Below are positions 7,366 to 16,706 of a stretch of DNA of 64,000 nucleotides, piece after piece. This stretch comes from Butyrivibrio sp. XPD2006 (GTDB taxonomy: Bacteria > Bacillota > Clostridia > Lachnospirales > Lachnospiraceae): NCBI RefSeq assembly GCF_000420865.1, contig NZ_ATVT01000005.1:1-64000 (forward strand). The letters are read 5' to 3'. Numbering within the stretch: the first letter of the stretch is position 1; each line of letters begins with the position of its first letter. The position numbers and the translations under genes are program-made. The notes beneath the pieces were generated by a model, which saw only the letters and a list, made by a program, of their open reading frames with translations, was not told where the DNA came from and ran no database searches.

Positions 7366-8760
7366 ATGAAACAACCAAAGGACAGGCGTGAATATCTTAC
7401 AACCACGCCGGTACCACAGCTTATATTGTCGCTGTCGGTGCCCACAATTATCAGCATGCTGGTAACAGCAATATACAACACGGCGGATACATTCTTCGTG
7501 GCAAGAGTGTCCGATAACCCGGCAGTAAACACCGCAGCTACGGCATCCGTAGGACTCGTGTTCACTGTGATGGCAATCATTCAGGCTTTCGGATTCTTCT
7601 TTGGGCATGGCTCGGGTAATTACCTCTCGAGAATGCTTGGAGCAGGCAACCACAAGGAAGCCAATGAAATGGCATCCACGGGATTTGCCATGGCGATAAT
7701 CGTCGGTATAATCTTTGCAATTGTCGGCAATATCTTTGCAGCTCCGATAGCTCATTTTCTGGGAGCTACGGACACTACAATGCAGTTCACAATGGACTAC
7801 ATGAGGATAATCCTGATCGGAGCACCATTTATGATGGCTCAGTTCGTTGTCAACAACCAGCTCCGTTTTCAGGGAAGCGCAGTATATGCCATGATAGGAC
7901 TTATGTCCGGTGCAGTGATGAATATGGTTCTTGACCCGCTCCTGATCCTGGGCTTTCACATGCAGGTCAGAGGTGCTGCCATTGCAACAGTCATGGGACA
8001 GCTCACAAGTTTTATTGTATTGTTCATCGGAACCAGCAAGGGTGAGAACATCAGAATGAGTTTCAGTAATGTCAAGCTCAACTGGCATTATCTGCTTGAA
8101 GTTATAAACGGTGGTGCACCCTCTCTTTTCCGTCAGGGGCTTGCTGCCATATCAACGCTGCTTCTCAATCGTACAGCGGGAGCCATCGGCGGAGACGCTG
8201 CCATTGCCGGAATGAGTGTTGCAGGAAGACTTATGCTGATGATGGGTTCGGCCCTTATCGGATTTGGTCAGGGATATCAGCCTGTATGTTCCTTTAACTA
8301 CGGAGCCGGCCTTACCAAAAGAGTAAAAGAGGGCTTCAAGTTCTGCGTCAAGTATTCAACCATATTCCTGATAATAATAGCAATCGTATTCTACAAATTT
8401 GCGCCACAGATCATAAGTCTGTTCTTCAGGGAGAAGGCAGCAGCCGACCTTGATTCTGCAAAGACCCTGCAGTACGCCAAGGAAGTCGGAACCACGGCAC
8501 TTCGCTATATGTGCCTGTCGACACCGCTCTCAGGCGCAATCGTTATCAGCAACATGATGCTTCAGTCCATCGGAAAGGGCTTCAAAGCATCTATTACAGC
8601 TTCTGCCAGAAACGGATTCTGCTTCATTCCGCTGATCCTGATACTTCCGCATTTCCTTGGAATTCAGGGCGTTGAGATGGCTCAGGCCTGCGCAGATGTT
8701 TTATCACTGTTAATTGCCGTACCAATGGCATATTCGGAGCTTAGAAAGTTTAATGATTAG
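7366..8760 (+). CDS. MATE family efflux transporter
   Basis: The 464-residue protein has about 12 membrane segments in two halves and the hallmarks of the MATE family, including VPTIISMLVTAIYNTADTFF early on and PDLxxP-like loops replaced by QFVVNNQLRFQGSA in segment 5-6. Such pumps use a sodium or proton gradient to export drugs or metabolites; the substrate cannot be told. Its last bases overlap the start of the amino acid permease gene (ATGATTAG), so pump and importer are probably on one transcript. The ribosome site is weak (AAAGGAAAC). Confidence 0.9.
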   Translation: MKQPKDRREYLTTTPVPQLILSLSVPTIISMLVTAIYNTADTFFVARVSDNPAVNTAATASVGLVFTVMAIIQAFGFFFGHGSGNYLSRMLGAGNHKEANEMASTGFAMAIIVGIIFAIVGNIFAAPIAHFLGATDTTMQFTMDYMRIILIGAPFMMAQFVVNNQLRFQGSAVYAMIGLMSGAVMNMVLDPLLILGFHMQVRGAAIATVMGQLTSFIVLFIGTSKGENIRMSFSNVKLNWHYLLEVINGGAPSLFRQGLAAISTLLLNRTAGAIGGDAAIAGMSVAGRLMLMMGSALIGFGQGYQPVCSFNYGAGLTKRVKEGFKFCVKYSTIFLIIIAIVFYKFAPQIISLFFREKAAADLDSAKTLQYAKEVGTTALRYMCLSTPLSGAIVISNMMLQSIGKGFKASITASARNGFCFIPLILILPHFLGIQGVEMAQACADVLSLLIAVPMAYSELRKFND

Positions 8761-9427
8761 TCAAAAGACAATGGAGCTGCTCATCAGCTCTTTTCCCAAA
8801 ATATTAGAATTCGGACTTAAGGTAACGCTGCCACTGGCGGTGATCGCCTTTATCCTGTCAACTGTACTGGCAGTACTTGTAGCCATGGTGCAGTTTGCGG
8901 ATGTGCCCGTCCTTAAGCAGATATGCAGGTTTTACATCTGGGTTATCAGGGGAACACCGCTTCTGGTACAGCTCATGGTGGCGTTCTACGGACTTCCGCT
9001 TATTGGTATTCACGCAAATCCTTTTGTGATGGCGGTTATCGTGTTCACCATCAATGAAGGAGCCTACAGTGCAGAGACCATGAGGGCTGCAATGGAAGCT
9101 GTTCCGGCGGGGCAGCTCGAAGCCGGATACTGCGTGGGGATGAACTTCATGCAGATCATGTGGCACATCATTCTTCCACAGTCCTTCAGGACAGCATTCC
9201 CATCTTTGTTTAACGCGCTTATCAGCATGGTAAAAGACACATCTCTCGCTTCAAGTATCACCGTTGTTGAGATGTTTACAAGAACCAAGCAGATTGCAGG
9301 CCAGTCCTACAACTATCTGCCTCTCTACATTGAGGTTGCTATTGTTTACCTGCTGTTCTGTACAGTTCTGACCTTCGTGCAGAAGAAGGGCGAAAAGATC
9401 CTTGGAAGCTACGGAGTCAGGAAGTAA
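8753..9427 (+). CDS. Polar amino acid ABC transporter permease
   Basis: This 224-residue membrane protein belongs to the HisM/GlnP family (BPD_transp_1). It shows the family RGTPLLVQL motif and the cytoplasmic EAA loop (EAGYCVGMNFMQIMW) that contacts the ATPase. The ATG at 8753 overlaps the MATE stop and agrees with the usual N-terminus of the family; an upstream in-frame ATG at 8714 lies deep in the MATE gene. With the next two genes it forms a complete importer. Substrate is unknown; the family carries glutamine, arginine, cystine and similar amino acids. Confidence 0.9.
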   Translation: MISQKTMELLISSFPKILEFGLKVTLPLAVIAFILSTVLAVLVAMVQFADVPVLKQICRFYIWVIRGTPLLVQLMVAFYGLPLIGIHANPFVMAVIVFTINEGAYSAETMRAAMEAVPAGQLEAGYCVGMNFMQIMWHIILPQSFRTAFPSLFNALISMVKDTSLASSITVVEMFTRTKQIAGQSYNYLPLYIEVAIVYLLFCTVLTFVQKKGEKILGSYGVRK

Positions 9428-9452
9428 GCTGAGAGAACTTAGCGAGGTATTT

Positions 9453-10193
9453 ATGAAATTATTGGAAGTAAGAAATCTACATAAAAAATTTGATAGCACC
9501 GAAGTCTTAAAGGGCGTCGGTCTTACAGTCGAAAAGGGCGATGTGGTATCAATCCTGGGACCGTCCGGCTCCGGTAAGACAACGCTCCTTCGCTGCATTA
9601 ATTTCCTTGAGAAGGCCGATGAGGGAGAGCTTGTCTTTGGGGAAAAGACCTATCATCTTCCGGGAATTGGGAGAGATGATATCTCCGCTATCAGAAAGAG
9701 AACAGGCTTTGTTTTCCAGAACTACAATCTTTTTGCCAACAAGACGGTACTTCACAATGTGACCCTGGGACTTACTTCAGCAAGGCATATACATGCCAAG
9801 GCTGCTGAGGTGAAGGCTCTGGAAGTTCTCAGAAAAGTCGGTATGGCAGATTTTGCAGGCCAGTATCCGAGCCAGCTATCCGGCGGACAGCAGCAGAGAG
9901 TTGCCATAGCAAGGGCTCTTGCTACAGATCCGGATATAATCTACTTCGACGAGCCTACATCAGCGCTTGATCCGGAACTTACTGCAGAGGTTCTTGAAGT
10001 CATGAGAGAGCTTGCTCATGAGGGCATGACCATGATCGTGGTGACACACGAGATCTCTTTTGCAAAAGAGGTATCATCAAAAGTAGTATTCATGGCAGAC
10101 GGCAAAGTGGTGGAAGAAGGCCATGGCGCTGAGTTCTTTGAGAATCCGAAAGAAGACCGCACAAAAGAGTTCTTGCGTTTGACCAAAAATTGA
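9453..10193 (+). CDS. Polar amino acid ABC transporter ATP-binding protein
   Basis: The 246-residue ATPase has Walker A GPSGSGKTT, signature LSGGQQQR and Walker B IIYFDEPTSALDPE, the pattern of the GlnQ/HisP family. The ATG at 9453 follows GCGAGG and gives the standard start MKLLEVRNLHKKF. It lies 25 bp after the permease gene and works with it. Confidence 0.92.
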   Translation: MKLLEVRNLHKKFDSTEVLKGVGLTVEKGDVVSILGPSGSGKTTLLRCINFLEKADEGELVFGEKTYHLPGIGRDDISAIRKRTGFVFQNYNLFANKTVLHNVTLGLTSARHIHAKAAEVKALEVLRKVGMADFAGQYPSQLSGGQQQRVAIARALATDPDIIYFDEPTSALDPELTAEVLEVMRELAHEGMTMIVVTHEISFAKEVSSKVVFMADGKVVEEGHGAEFFENPKEDRTKEFLRLTKN

Positions 10194-10263
10194 TGTATTA
10201 TTATTCAAAATAAATTTTGTGCAATTTAATTTACGGAAAGAAGTTCGTAGAAGGAGAAAAGTT

Positions 10264-11079
10264 ATGAGAAAGAAACTATCTATGTTACTGGCGACTGCTC
10301 TCACAGCCGTTACAGTTGCAGGATGCGGAGCTTCTGCTGGCAGCGCGACAGAATCCAAGGGTGATGATCACCTTGCAAGGATCAAGGCAGCAGGCAAGAT
10401 CACAATCGCAACTGAGGGCGTATGGGCACCATTTACTTACCATGATGAGAATACAGATGAGCTTGTAGGCTTTGATGTAGAGATCGCAGCAGCAATTGCA
10501 AAAAAGCTCGGTGTAGAGCCTGATTTCCAGGAGGTTGCTTTTGACGGAGGACTTACAGGTGTTACAACCGGAACCTTTGATATGATGGCAAACGGTGTAG
10601 ATGTTACAGATGATCGTAAGGAAACTTATGACTTCACACATCCTTATGCCTATGACCATGCAGTAGTTGTTACTCTTGCATCCAACAATGACATCAACAC
10701 ATTTGATGATCTTGCAGGCAAGACCACAGCAAACTCAGCAGGTTCAACCTACGAGGCTATGGGTGTTGCACACGGCGCTACATGTTCAAACGTTGATACG
10801 ATCGGTGAGACAATGACACTGGTTCTCAACGGAACAGTTGATGCTACAATCAATGCCAACACTTCAGCTCAGGACTACTTCAAGACAACAGGAACCACAG
10901 AGCTCAAGGTTGCAGCAATGGATGATGAAGTTACAATGTATGCAATCCCTCTTGCAAAGGGCGAGGACAACGATTCACTCAGAGAAGCCATCAATGAGGC
11001 TATCTCAGAGCTTCGCGACGACGGAACTCTTGCAGAGATCTCAAACAAGTACTTCGGTGCTGATATAACAAGCAACTAA
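10264..11079 (+). CDS. Amino acid ABC transporter substrate-binding lipoprotein
   Basis: This 271-residue protein is a family 3 solute-binding protein. A lipoprotein signal with lipobox VAGC (about residues 17-21) is followed by a Ser/Ala-rich linker, then the binding domain starting DHLARIKAAGKITIATEG. LVGFDVEIAAAIAKKLGV and the NKYFG C-terminus are family marks. AAGGAG lies 9 bp before the ATG at 10264. It closes the importer operon and is followed by a strong terminator. Confidence 0.92.
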   Translation: MRKKLSMLLATALTAVTVAGCGASAGSATESKGDDHLARIKAAGKITIATEGVWAPFTYHDENTDELVGFDVEIAAAIAKKLGVEPDFQEVAFDGGLTGVTTGTFDMMANGVDVTDDRKETYDFTHPYAYDHAVVVTLASNNDINTFDDLAGKTTANSAGSTYEAMGVAHGATCSNVDTIGETMTLVLNGTVDATINANTSAQDYFKTTGTTELKVAAMDDEVTMYAIPLAKGEDNDSLREAINEAISELRDDGTLAEISNKYFGADITSN

Positions 11080-11105
11080 GGGATTATAAAGTCAGACGTT
11101 AATAC

Positions 11106-11144
11106 AAAAGTCCGGGCATTTATGTGAAATGCCCGGACTTTTTT
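11106..11144. terminator. Bidirectional terminator between converging genes
   Basis: A 14-bp stem (AAGTCCGGGCATTT with AAATGCCCGGACTT) has four A before and six T after it, so it can work on both strands. It serves the importer operon and the converging DUF4173 gene, whose stop is at 11155-11157. Confidence 0.92.
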
Positions 11145-11154
11145 CTCATTTGAT

Positions 11155-12759
11155 TCATTCAGTCTTCAGATATTTCTGTGCTATGTAGTAGGAAACATTA
11201 AATCTTCTGAAGCCTTCAAACTCTTCGGTTATATATTCATGATCATGATAACGCCTGAACAACTCAAGTACTTCCTTATCCTGAACAATGGCAGGAACGG
11301 CATCGAATGACAATTCATCCTCGATATAGTCTGCAACTGAAGTATATTCATCAATCTTGTTGGCAGCTGCCTGAAGGTCATACCTGGCAATCTGATAATC
11401 AGGATTGCTGTAGATAAAAGCGATAAAAGCAAGGGTTATGGCTACCATGCATGCCTTGAACACAGGGAACTTTCTGACATACATACTGATGATAAGGAAT
11501 GAAAGCCAGAAGCACAGCACTGCCAGAAACCAGAGCACGAAGAGCCTTAAGAATGTCAGATGATATACATCTATGTACATGATCATTCTGAAAGCTGATG
11601 ATGCGATCATGATATATGTGCATGCAGCGATTATTGTCAAAAGAGCTTTCAAAATCTTAGAGCTTTTAAAGAATGCCTGACAGATCGAAACCATCACAAT
11701 ATTCAGGATGCACACAGCCAGCAGCTGATAGAATCCTTCGTGGGCATATTCTGCGTAGGTATAGCCTTCCGGAAGAGCCATCTTACCACTAAAGAGGTAG
11801 AGAAGCTGGATCGCGCAGAACAGGATATAGATAAGTCCGATGATGCTTGTAAAGGTAATGGCGATAACAGGATTTGTTGTACCATCGCCTCTGACCTTTA
11901 TCTTTATCTCCTGCCTTGCCATTGAGGTGATGATGGTGTAAGCACACCAGAAGCCTATTATAGCAGTTGCAGTCATCATAAATGCATGGAAGAGATATTC
12001 GGGAATATCAATGTCCTTGAAGATGTTTGAAAGCATGTTTTCAAAGACTGCATCCGCTGAAGCAAGGAGCGGTATTATTACCACTAAAAGCGGAATTGTA
12101 ATTGCAAGTCCGATAAGTACAGCATTTAAGTTTTTCTTTTTCTGACTTACTTCTTCAGTAGCTCTGGATTTCCTAAGAGCGCTGTAATCTGAAAACGGAC
12201 TGCCGAGATGTTCGATAGGCTTGATAAGTGTCATAAAAATACTGAGCAGCCATGCGCCGATATCAAAACCTGTTGTGTCCACATACAGATATATGACATA
12301 ACTGAACAGCAACAGGAAGATTGCGGTCCTCTCCAGGAAGTTCAGAGCAGGGCTTGTTGTCAAACATCTGTGGATAGAAAGCAGTATAAGGGATGCAACG
12401 TAGAAGATACCGAGAGCTCTTTTGCCATTGCAGTCTGTTATAAGTGAGAGCCCGTCCCTTGCTCTTACGAGCTTAAGGATCACCAGTGCGCATACCATAA
12501 AGATCGGATATGTGATGCTGGAGTGGTTGTTGTACAGACAGAAGCCGTAGATGAGTCCGAATACTACTGACAAAAGTCCGTACTTTCTGAAGTGTTCAGC
12601 GTTTCCCTTTATTACAGGCTGCATCTGAACGACATTTCCCATCTGAGGGTTTACAACCTGAGGGTTAACAGGCTGAGGATTTACAGGCTGGGGATTCTGC
12701 GCCGCAGGGCCTGTGTAGTTATAGCTATACTGTGGTGTCTGATTATTATTGGTTTCCAT
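11155..12759 (-). CDS. DUF4173 (DUF4153-type) membrane protein
   Basis: The 534-residue protein begins with a soluble Asn/Gln/Pro-rich stretch holding the short repeat NPQPV/NPQVV/NPQM (about residues 22-42), then has about 12 membrane segments and a soluble C-terminal tail of about 80 residues. The region around TGFDIGAWLLSIFMTLIKPIEHLG and the loop SQKKKNLNAVLIGLAITIPLL fit DUF4173. Function is unknown in the family. It is the last gene of a minus-strand group with an HTH regulator (2 bp upstream) and a DUF2975 protein. Confidence 0.8.
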   Translation of the reverse strand: METNNNQTPQYSYNYTGPAAQNPQPVNPQPVNPQVVNPQMGNVVQMQPVIKGNAEHFRKYGLLSVVFGLIYGFCLYNNHSSITYPIFMVCALVILKLVRARDGLSLITDCNGKRALGIFYVASLILLSIHRCLTTSPALNFLERTAIFLLLFSYVIYLYVDTTGFDIGAWLLSIFMTLIKPIEHLGSPFSDYSALRKSRATEEVSQKKKNLNAVLIGLAITIPLLVVIIPLLASADAVFENMLSNIFKDIDIPEYLFHAFMMTATAIIGFWCAYTIITSMARQEIKIKVRGDGTTNPVIAITFTSIIGLIYILFCAIQLLYLFSGKMALPEGYTYAEYAHEGFYQLLAVCILNIVMVSICQAFFKSSKILKALLTIIAACTYIMIASSAFRMIMYIDVYHLTFLRLFVLWFLAVLCFWLSFLIISMYVRKFPVFKACMVAITLAFIAFIYSNPDYQIARYDLQAAANKIDEYTSVADYIEDELSFDAVPAIVQDKEVLELFRRYHDHEYITEEFEGFRRFNVSYYIAQKYLKTE

Positions 12760-12761
12760 AC

Positions 12762-12974
12762 TTAGTTCTCCTCTTCGTCAACATATTCCAGGATATCTCC
12801 CGGCTGACATTCAAGTGCCTTGCATATTGCATCAAGGGTCTCAAGCCTTACGGCTTTCGCTTTGTTATTCTTAAGGATAGACAGGTTGGCAAGGGTAATA
12901 CCGACTTTGCCCGCCAGTTCCGTCAGTCCCATCTTTCGTTTTGCCATCATGACATCTAAATTTATTACAATCAT
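12762..12974 (-). CDS. Small Cro/C1-type HTH regulator (YozG-like)
   Basis: This 70-residue protein is a single helix-turn-helix domain: MAKRKMGLTELAGKVGITLANLSILKNNKAKAVRLETLDAICKALE covers the five helices of the Xre fold. It ends with CQPGDILEYVDEEEN, as in YozG-type regulators, which are commonly paired with DUF2975 membrane proteins as here. It probably controls its own operon; a perfect palindrome upstream of the operon (13529-13549) is the obvious candidate site. Confidence 0.85.
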   Translation of the reverse strand: MIVINLDVMMAKRKMGLTELAGKVGITLANLSILKNNKAKAVRLETLDAICKALECQPGDILEYVDEEEN

Positions 12975-12989
12975 ATTCTCACCGCCCTG

Positions 12990-13466
12990 TTAAATGGTTA
13001 AATCATTTTCCTGTTTGTATTTCACTGCTCTGTCAAAGACTCTTGCAAGGACCTTACTAAAGAGTCCTGCAAAAAGAAATACACCGGCGATAACCACTGC
13101 AGCGGTAGTGAAATATACGAAGCATCTGAAAATCTTGATGCCTGCGATGACAAATGCGTAAGTGCCCATTCGGTAGAGGCTCTTAACATTGGCTTCCACA
13201 AAGCAGTTATCATCAATTACTGTCTTCATCATCTTTCTGAGCTCAAACAGTATGAGGAGAGTGAAGACTCCTACAGCCATTATTGATACAACTGCGTACC
13301 AGTAGTGATCTGCTATGGCAGCGTACTCTGTTTCCTCACCAAAAGCCCGGATCGTCATCTGAACTGAATAGTTTAAGGTGAAGGGGACAGATATTACTGC
13401 CAGCAGCCCGAAATAGAAGCACATATCCAAGATGGTCTTAACGAAAGTATTTAATTTGTTATCCAT
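12990..13466 (-). CDS. DUF2975 membrane protein
   Basis: The 158-residue protein has four membrane segments (about residues 10-32, 55-80, 100-125, 130-150) and a short cytoplasmic tail ending in KYKQENDLTI. It fits DUF2975, whose genes usually sit next to a YozG-type HTH gene. The start at 13466 was chosen because GGAGG lies 5 bp before it on the minus strand; an upstream in-frame ATG at 13565 has no such site. It is first in the three-gene minus-strand operon. Confidence 0.8.
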   Translation of the reverse strand: MDNKLNTFVKTILDMCFYFGLLAVISVPFTLNYSVQMTIRAFGEETEYAAIADHYWYAVVSIMAVGVFTLLILFELRKMMKTVIDDNCFVEANVKSLYRMGTYAFVIAGIKIFRCFVYFTTAAVVIAGVFLFAGLFSKVLARVFDRAVKYKQENDLTI

Positions 13467-13528
13467 GTTATCCTCCAAGTACTTGTCTATTTTCTTTATA
13501 GCACTTCTTTTTTTGATTTGCAATATAA

Positions 13529-13549
13529 ATTTATTGTAAAACAATAAAT
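13529..13549. promoter_or_regulatory. Perfect 9-3-9 palindrome upstream of the DUF2975-HTH operon
   Basis: ATTTATTGT, three A and ACAATAAAT form a perfect inverted repeat 63 bp before the DUF2975 start codon, in the gap between diverging operons. The size fits a dimeric HTH regulator such as the YozG-like protein encoded two genes on. That pairing is inference. Confidence 0.5.
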
Positions 13550-13589
13550 ATTTTTCGAGACTCAATGTTTACGTATGTTTTATAATTGT

Positions 13590-13631
13590 GTGTACATTAT
13601 TATGTTAAAATTATAATGTAATAATGTGCAC
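13590..13631. promoter_or_regulatory. Long imperfect inverted repeat before the EAL-domain gene
   Basis: Arms of 13 bases (13590-13602 and 13619-13631) match with one mismatch around a 16-base AT-rich spacer. A -10-like TATAAT is embedded just upstream (13581). The repeat could be an operator or a leader hairpin for the gene starting at 13656. Confidence 0.45.
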
Positions 13632-13655
13632 GTTCTTCATTGCCGACAGGTTGTT

Positions 13656-16628
13656 ATGAGTATTTACAGAACGGATAAGTGTCGCAAATTACATAGGAAT
13701 GGCATTATGAGACTGATCATGAGAATGGCTGCGATCACAGTAATTGCAGGCATTCTTTTTGGCGCTGTATTTATGTCTTTTTCCGAAAAAGCAAATGCAA
13801 GTGAGGGGAAGGTAGTCCGTGTAGGCTGGTTTGATTCCACATACTGTTACAAGGATCAGTTTGGAAGGCGCTCCGGTCTTGCCTATGACTACCAGCAAAA
13901 AGTATCTGCTTATACCGAATGGACATACGATTACGTGGAAGGAACCTGGCCTGAGCTTTTGCAAAAGCTGAAGGACGGTGAAATCGATATGCTGAGCGAC
14001 GTTTCCTACACCACAGCTAGAGCTGATCAGATCCTTTATTCCAGAATTCCCATGACTTCTGAGACTTACTATATCTTTATCAAGGCTGGAAATACTGACA
14101 TGAATCTGGAAGATATAAACTCGTTTTCAGGGAGACGATTTGTTGTTGATAAAGGAAGTATTCAGGCGGATTTTATCAAAACCTGGGCTGCGAATGTCGG
14201 AATAGAAATAGATCTGTATGAAGCGGTAGAAGAGTCGGTGGATGAGAGCTTTGAAATGCTGGACAGAGGCGATATAGATGCCTATGTTACAGTGGAGTCC
14301 TATGGCAACAGAGAAGGCTGTGTTCCTGTATGTTCCATTGGCTCATCCGAAAGCTTTTTCGCTGTCAGCAAGAATCGTCCCGATCTGCTGAAAGAGCTGA
14401 ATTCAGCAATGGCCAAGATACAGAATGAGGATCCGTATTATAACCAGAAACTGCTTCAGAAATATATCTGGTTTGCTAAGACCGATACATATCTTACGGC
14501 AAAAGAGCTGGAGTGGCTCTCAGAACACGGAAAGATCAGGGTCGGTTACAGAGATAATTATATGCCTTTCTCTGATGAAGAGGCGGGCGTACTGATAGGA
14601 GCTGTGGGAGATTTCCTGAGTAAGTCCACTGATGCGGTCAAAAACTCCAATATAGAATTTGAAACTGTTGCTTTCGGTTCGACAGAGGAGTGTCTTAAGG
14701 CGCTTCAGAATGAAGAAATAGACGTTGCTGTTCCTATACATTTAAGTACTTCCGACGCGGAGAGCAGGGGACTGCTTAATACGGAAGCACTGATGTCAAC
14801 CGAGATATTTGCTGTAGTAAGTTCAGGAAAAACCACTGGTATATTCAGTGATGAAAATCTAAGGACAGCAATATTAACCGGAAGTCTTAATTATGACATT
14901 TTTGTGCAGGATCACTATCCGTCATGGACGATAATCCATGAGCCGTCACTTGAAGAGTGCTACGAAGCAGTGGCCAAGGGAGAAGCTGACTGTACGTGGG
15001 TGAACAGTTATCGCATCACCCTGGTTGACAGGCTTAGAAGACGATATAAACTGTCCCTTTTCGCAACGGGGCAGAGCATGGACTTTGCTTTTGCAGTAAA
15101 AAAAGGAAACAGTGAGCTGTATTCTATCATGAATAAGCTGGTGATACTGGCTGATCCGTCAGAGACTGAAATGAACCTGTCGCGCTATGCCGGAACATCA
15201 GAGAAGGTCACCTTTGCGGATTACATTCATGATAATGCGGCTTCTTTCCTTGCAGTGGTAGCAGCTATCCTGTTTGTCATGCTTCTTCTTACAGTTGCCA
15301 AGGTGCGTTCGGACAAAAGAGCTCTCGACCGGCAAAAGCTCATTGATGCTACAGAGCTTGATCCGTTAACAAAGCTGTATACAAGAAACTATTTCTTTGA
15401 ATATGCCGACAGAATGCATAATGAGCATCCTGATTATAAACTGGATGCCATTGCCATAAACATAGAGCAGTTCCATGTGGTAAATGCTATTTACGGATGG
15501 GACTTTGGAGATAAAATCCTTTTGGCGCTGGGCGATGAGATAAAGAAATATGTCGGCGAAAATGACGGAATTGCCTGCCGATCAACTGCTGACAGGTTTT
15601 ATATCTATTGTCTGCACACAGATGATTACATGGGGCTTTACAGAAGACTCCAGCAGACTTTAGATGTCTTTTCCGAGAATGTGAGCATACGCATCAGGAT
15701 GGGTGTGATGCCATATGAATCCGATCTCGGGCCGGTAGAACTCTTTGACAGGGCCAGAACGGCCAGCAGTATAGTTCGAGGCGGAATGCGCGAGAAACTC
15801 ATGGTCTTTAACGAGGACATGAGAAAAAGAGAAATTCTTGAGCAGAGGCTTACTAACGATCTTAAGAATGCAATCGAGCAGCATGAATTTGTTGTATTCT
15901 ATCAGCCCAAATACAATGTTCAGGTGGATCCGCCTGTTCTGCAGAGTGCTGAAGCGCTTGTGCGTTGGAAGCATCACGAAATTGGCATGATACCTCCCGG
16001 AACCTTCATAAATCTTTTTGAGAAGAACGGGCGAATAGGCCTCATCGATAAGTATGTATGGAATGAGGCAGCAAGGCAGGTGCATGAGTGGAAAGAGAAA
16101 TACGGCATATCTATTCCTGTTTCCGTGAATCTGTCCCGAATGGATATCTTTGAGCAGAATCTGATCCCGGCAATAGATGAGATCATTGAAAGAAACGGTG
16201 TTACAAAGTCTGCTCTTCATCTGGAGGTCACTGAGTCAGCATACACTGATGATGCGGAGCAGATCATCGGCGTAGTAACTCAGCTCAGGGAAAAGGGCTA
16301 TATCATAGAGATGGACGACTTTGGAACGGGTTATTCATCGCTCAACATGTTATCATCTATTCCGGTTGATATCCTTAAGCTTGATAAGAGCTTTATAGAC
16401 AAGATTGAGAAGCCTGAGGAGAGACAGGAAAAAGACATCCGTATGATAGAGCTGATATTGGACATTGCCAAGAGCTTGAGGCTCATGGTGGTCGCAGAAG
16501 GAGTGGAGAACGGCGATCAGCTTGCGTTTCTCAAAGAGCACAGCTGCGAGATGGTTCAGGGATATTATTTCTCGAAACCTCTGCCTGCTGATGAGTTTGA
16601 GAAGCTGGCGTTTGGCGAAAATAAATAA
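13656..16628 (+). CDS. Sensor protein: two periplasmic-binding domains, membrane segment, degenerate GGDEF and EAL
   Basis: The 990-residue protein has a signal/anchor (about 18-50), two tandem family 3 solute-binding domains (about 55-285 and 290-515), a membrane segment (about 525-545), a GGDEF domain and an EAL domain. The GGDEF signature is replaced by STADRF, so it should not make c-di-GMP. The EAL part keeps AEALVRW, NLSR, LEVTES, DDFGTGYSSL, LKLDKSF, AEGVE and VQGYYFSKP, so c-di-GMP breakdown is expected. Extracellular amino-acid-like ligands probably set its activity. The start at 13656 (ACAGG 5 bp before) is preferred over 13626, which lies inside an inverted repeat and has no ribosome site; 13707 is also possible. 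Confidence 0.85.
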   Translation: MSIYRTDKCRKLHRNGIMRLIMRMAAITVIAGILFGAVFMSFSEKANASEGKVVRVGWFDSTYCYKDQFGRRSGLAYDYQQKVSAYTEWTYDYVEGTWPELLQKLKDGEIDMLSDVSYTTARADQILYSRIPMTSETYYIFIKAGNTDMNLEDINSFSGRRFVVDKGSIQADFIKTWAANVGIEIDLYEAVEESVDESFEMLDRGDIDAYVTVESYGNREGCVPVCSIGSSESFFAVSKNRPDLLKELNSAMAKIQNEDPYYNQKLLQKYIWFAKTDTYLTAKELEWLSEHGKIRVGYRDNYMPFSDEEAGVLIGAVGDFLSKSTDAVKNSNIEFETVAFGSTEECLKALQNEEIDVAVPIHLSTSDAESRGLLNTEALMSTEIFAVVSSGKTTGIFSDENLRTAILTGSLNYDIFVQDHYPSWTIIHEPSLEECYEAVAKGEADCTWVNSYRITLVDRLRRRYKLSLFATGQSMDFAFAVKKGNSELYSIMNKLVILADPSETEMNLSRYAGTSEKVTFADYIHDNAASFLAVVAAILFVMLLLTVAKVRSDKRALDRQKLIDATELDPLTKLYTRNYFFEYADRMHNEHPDYKLDAIAINIEQFHVVNAIYGWDFGDKILLALGDEIKKYVGENDGIACRSTADRFYIYCLHTDDYMGLYRRLQQTLDVFSENVSIRIRMGVMPYESDLGPVELFDRARTASSIVRGGMREKLMVFNEDMRKREILEQRLTNDLKNAIEQHEFVVFYQPKYNVQVDPPVLQSAEALVRWKHHEIGMIPPGTFINLFEKNGRIGLIDKYVWNEAARQVHEWKEKYGISIPVSVNLSRMDIFEQNLIPAIDEIIERNGVTKSALHLEVTESAYTDDAEQIIGVVTQLREKGYIIEMDDFGTGYSSLNMLSSIPVDILKLDKSFIDKIEKPEERQEKDIRMIELILDIAKSLRLMVVAEGVENGDQLAFLKEHSCEMVQGYYFSKPLPADEFEKLAFGENK

Positions 16629-16636
16629 ATGCGACA

Positions 16637-16668
16637 AAAGAAGGCGGCAAGGGCTGCCTTCTTTTTTT
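16637..16668 (+). terminator. Rho-independent terminator after the EAL-domain gene
   Basis: AGAAGGC and GCCTTCT pair around a short GC-rich loop and run into seven T residues, 8 bp after the stop codon. Confidence 0.85.
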
Positions 16669-16706
16669 GCGCTTATTGGTCACTAAGCGGGGCAGGGTTA
16701 AGCAAA

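Noticed and set aside
7249..8088. 279-residue minus-strand reading frame
   Set aside because: It is a shadow of the MATE gene, very rich in His, Cys and Ser as antisense frames are.
13626..13655. Earlier ATG at 13626 as start of the EAL-domain protein
   Set aside because: It lies in the arm of an inverted repeat, has no ribosome site and adds residues unlike a signal peptide.
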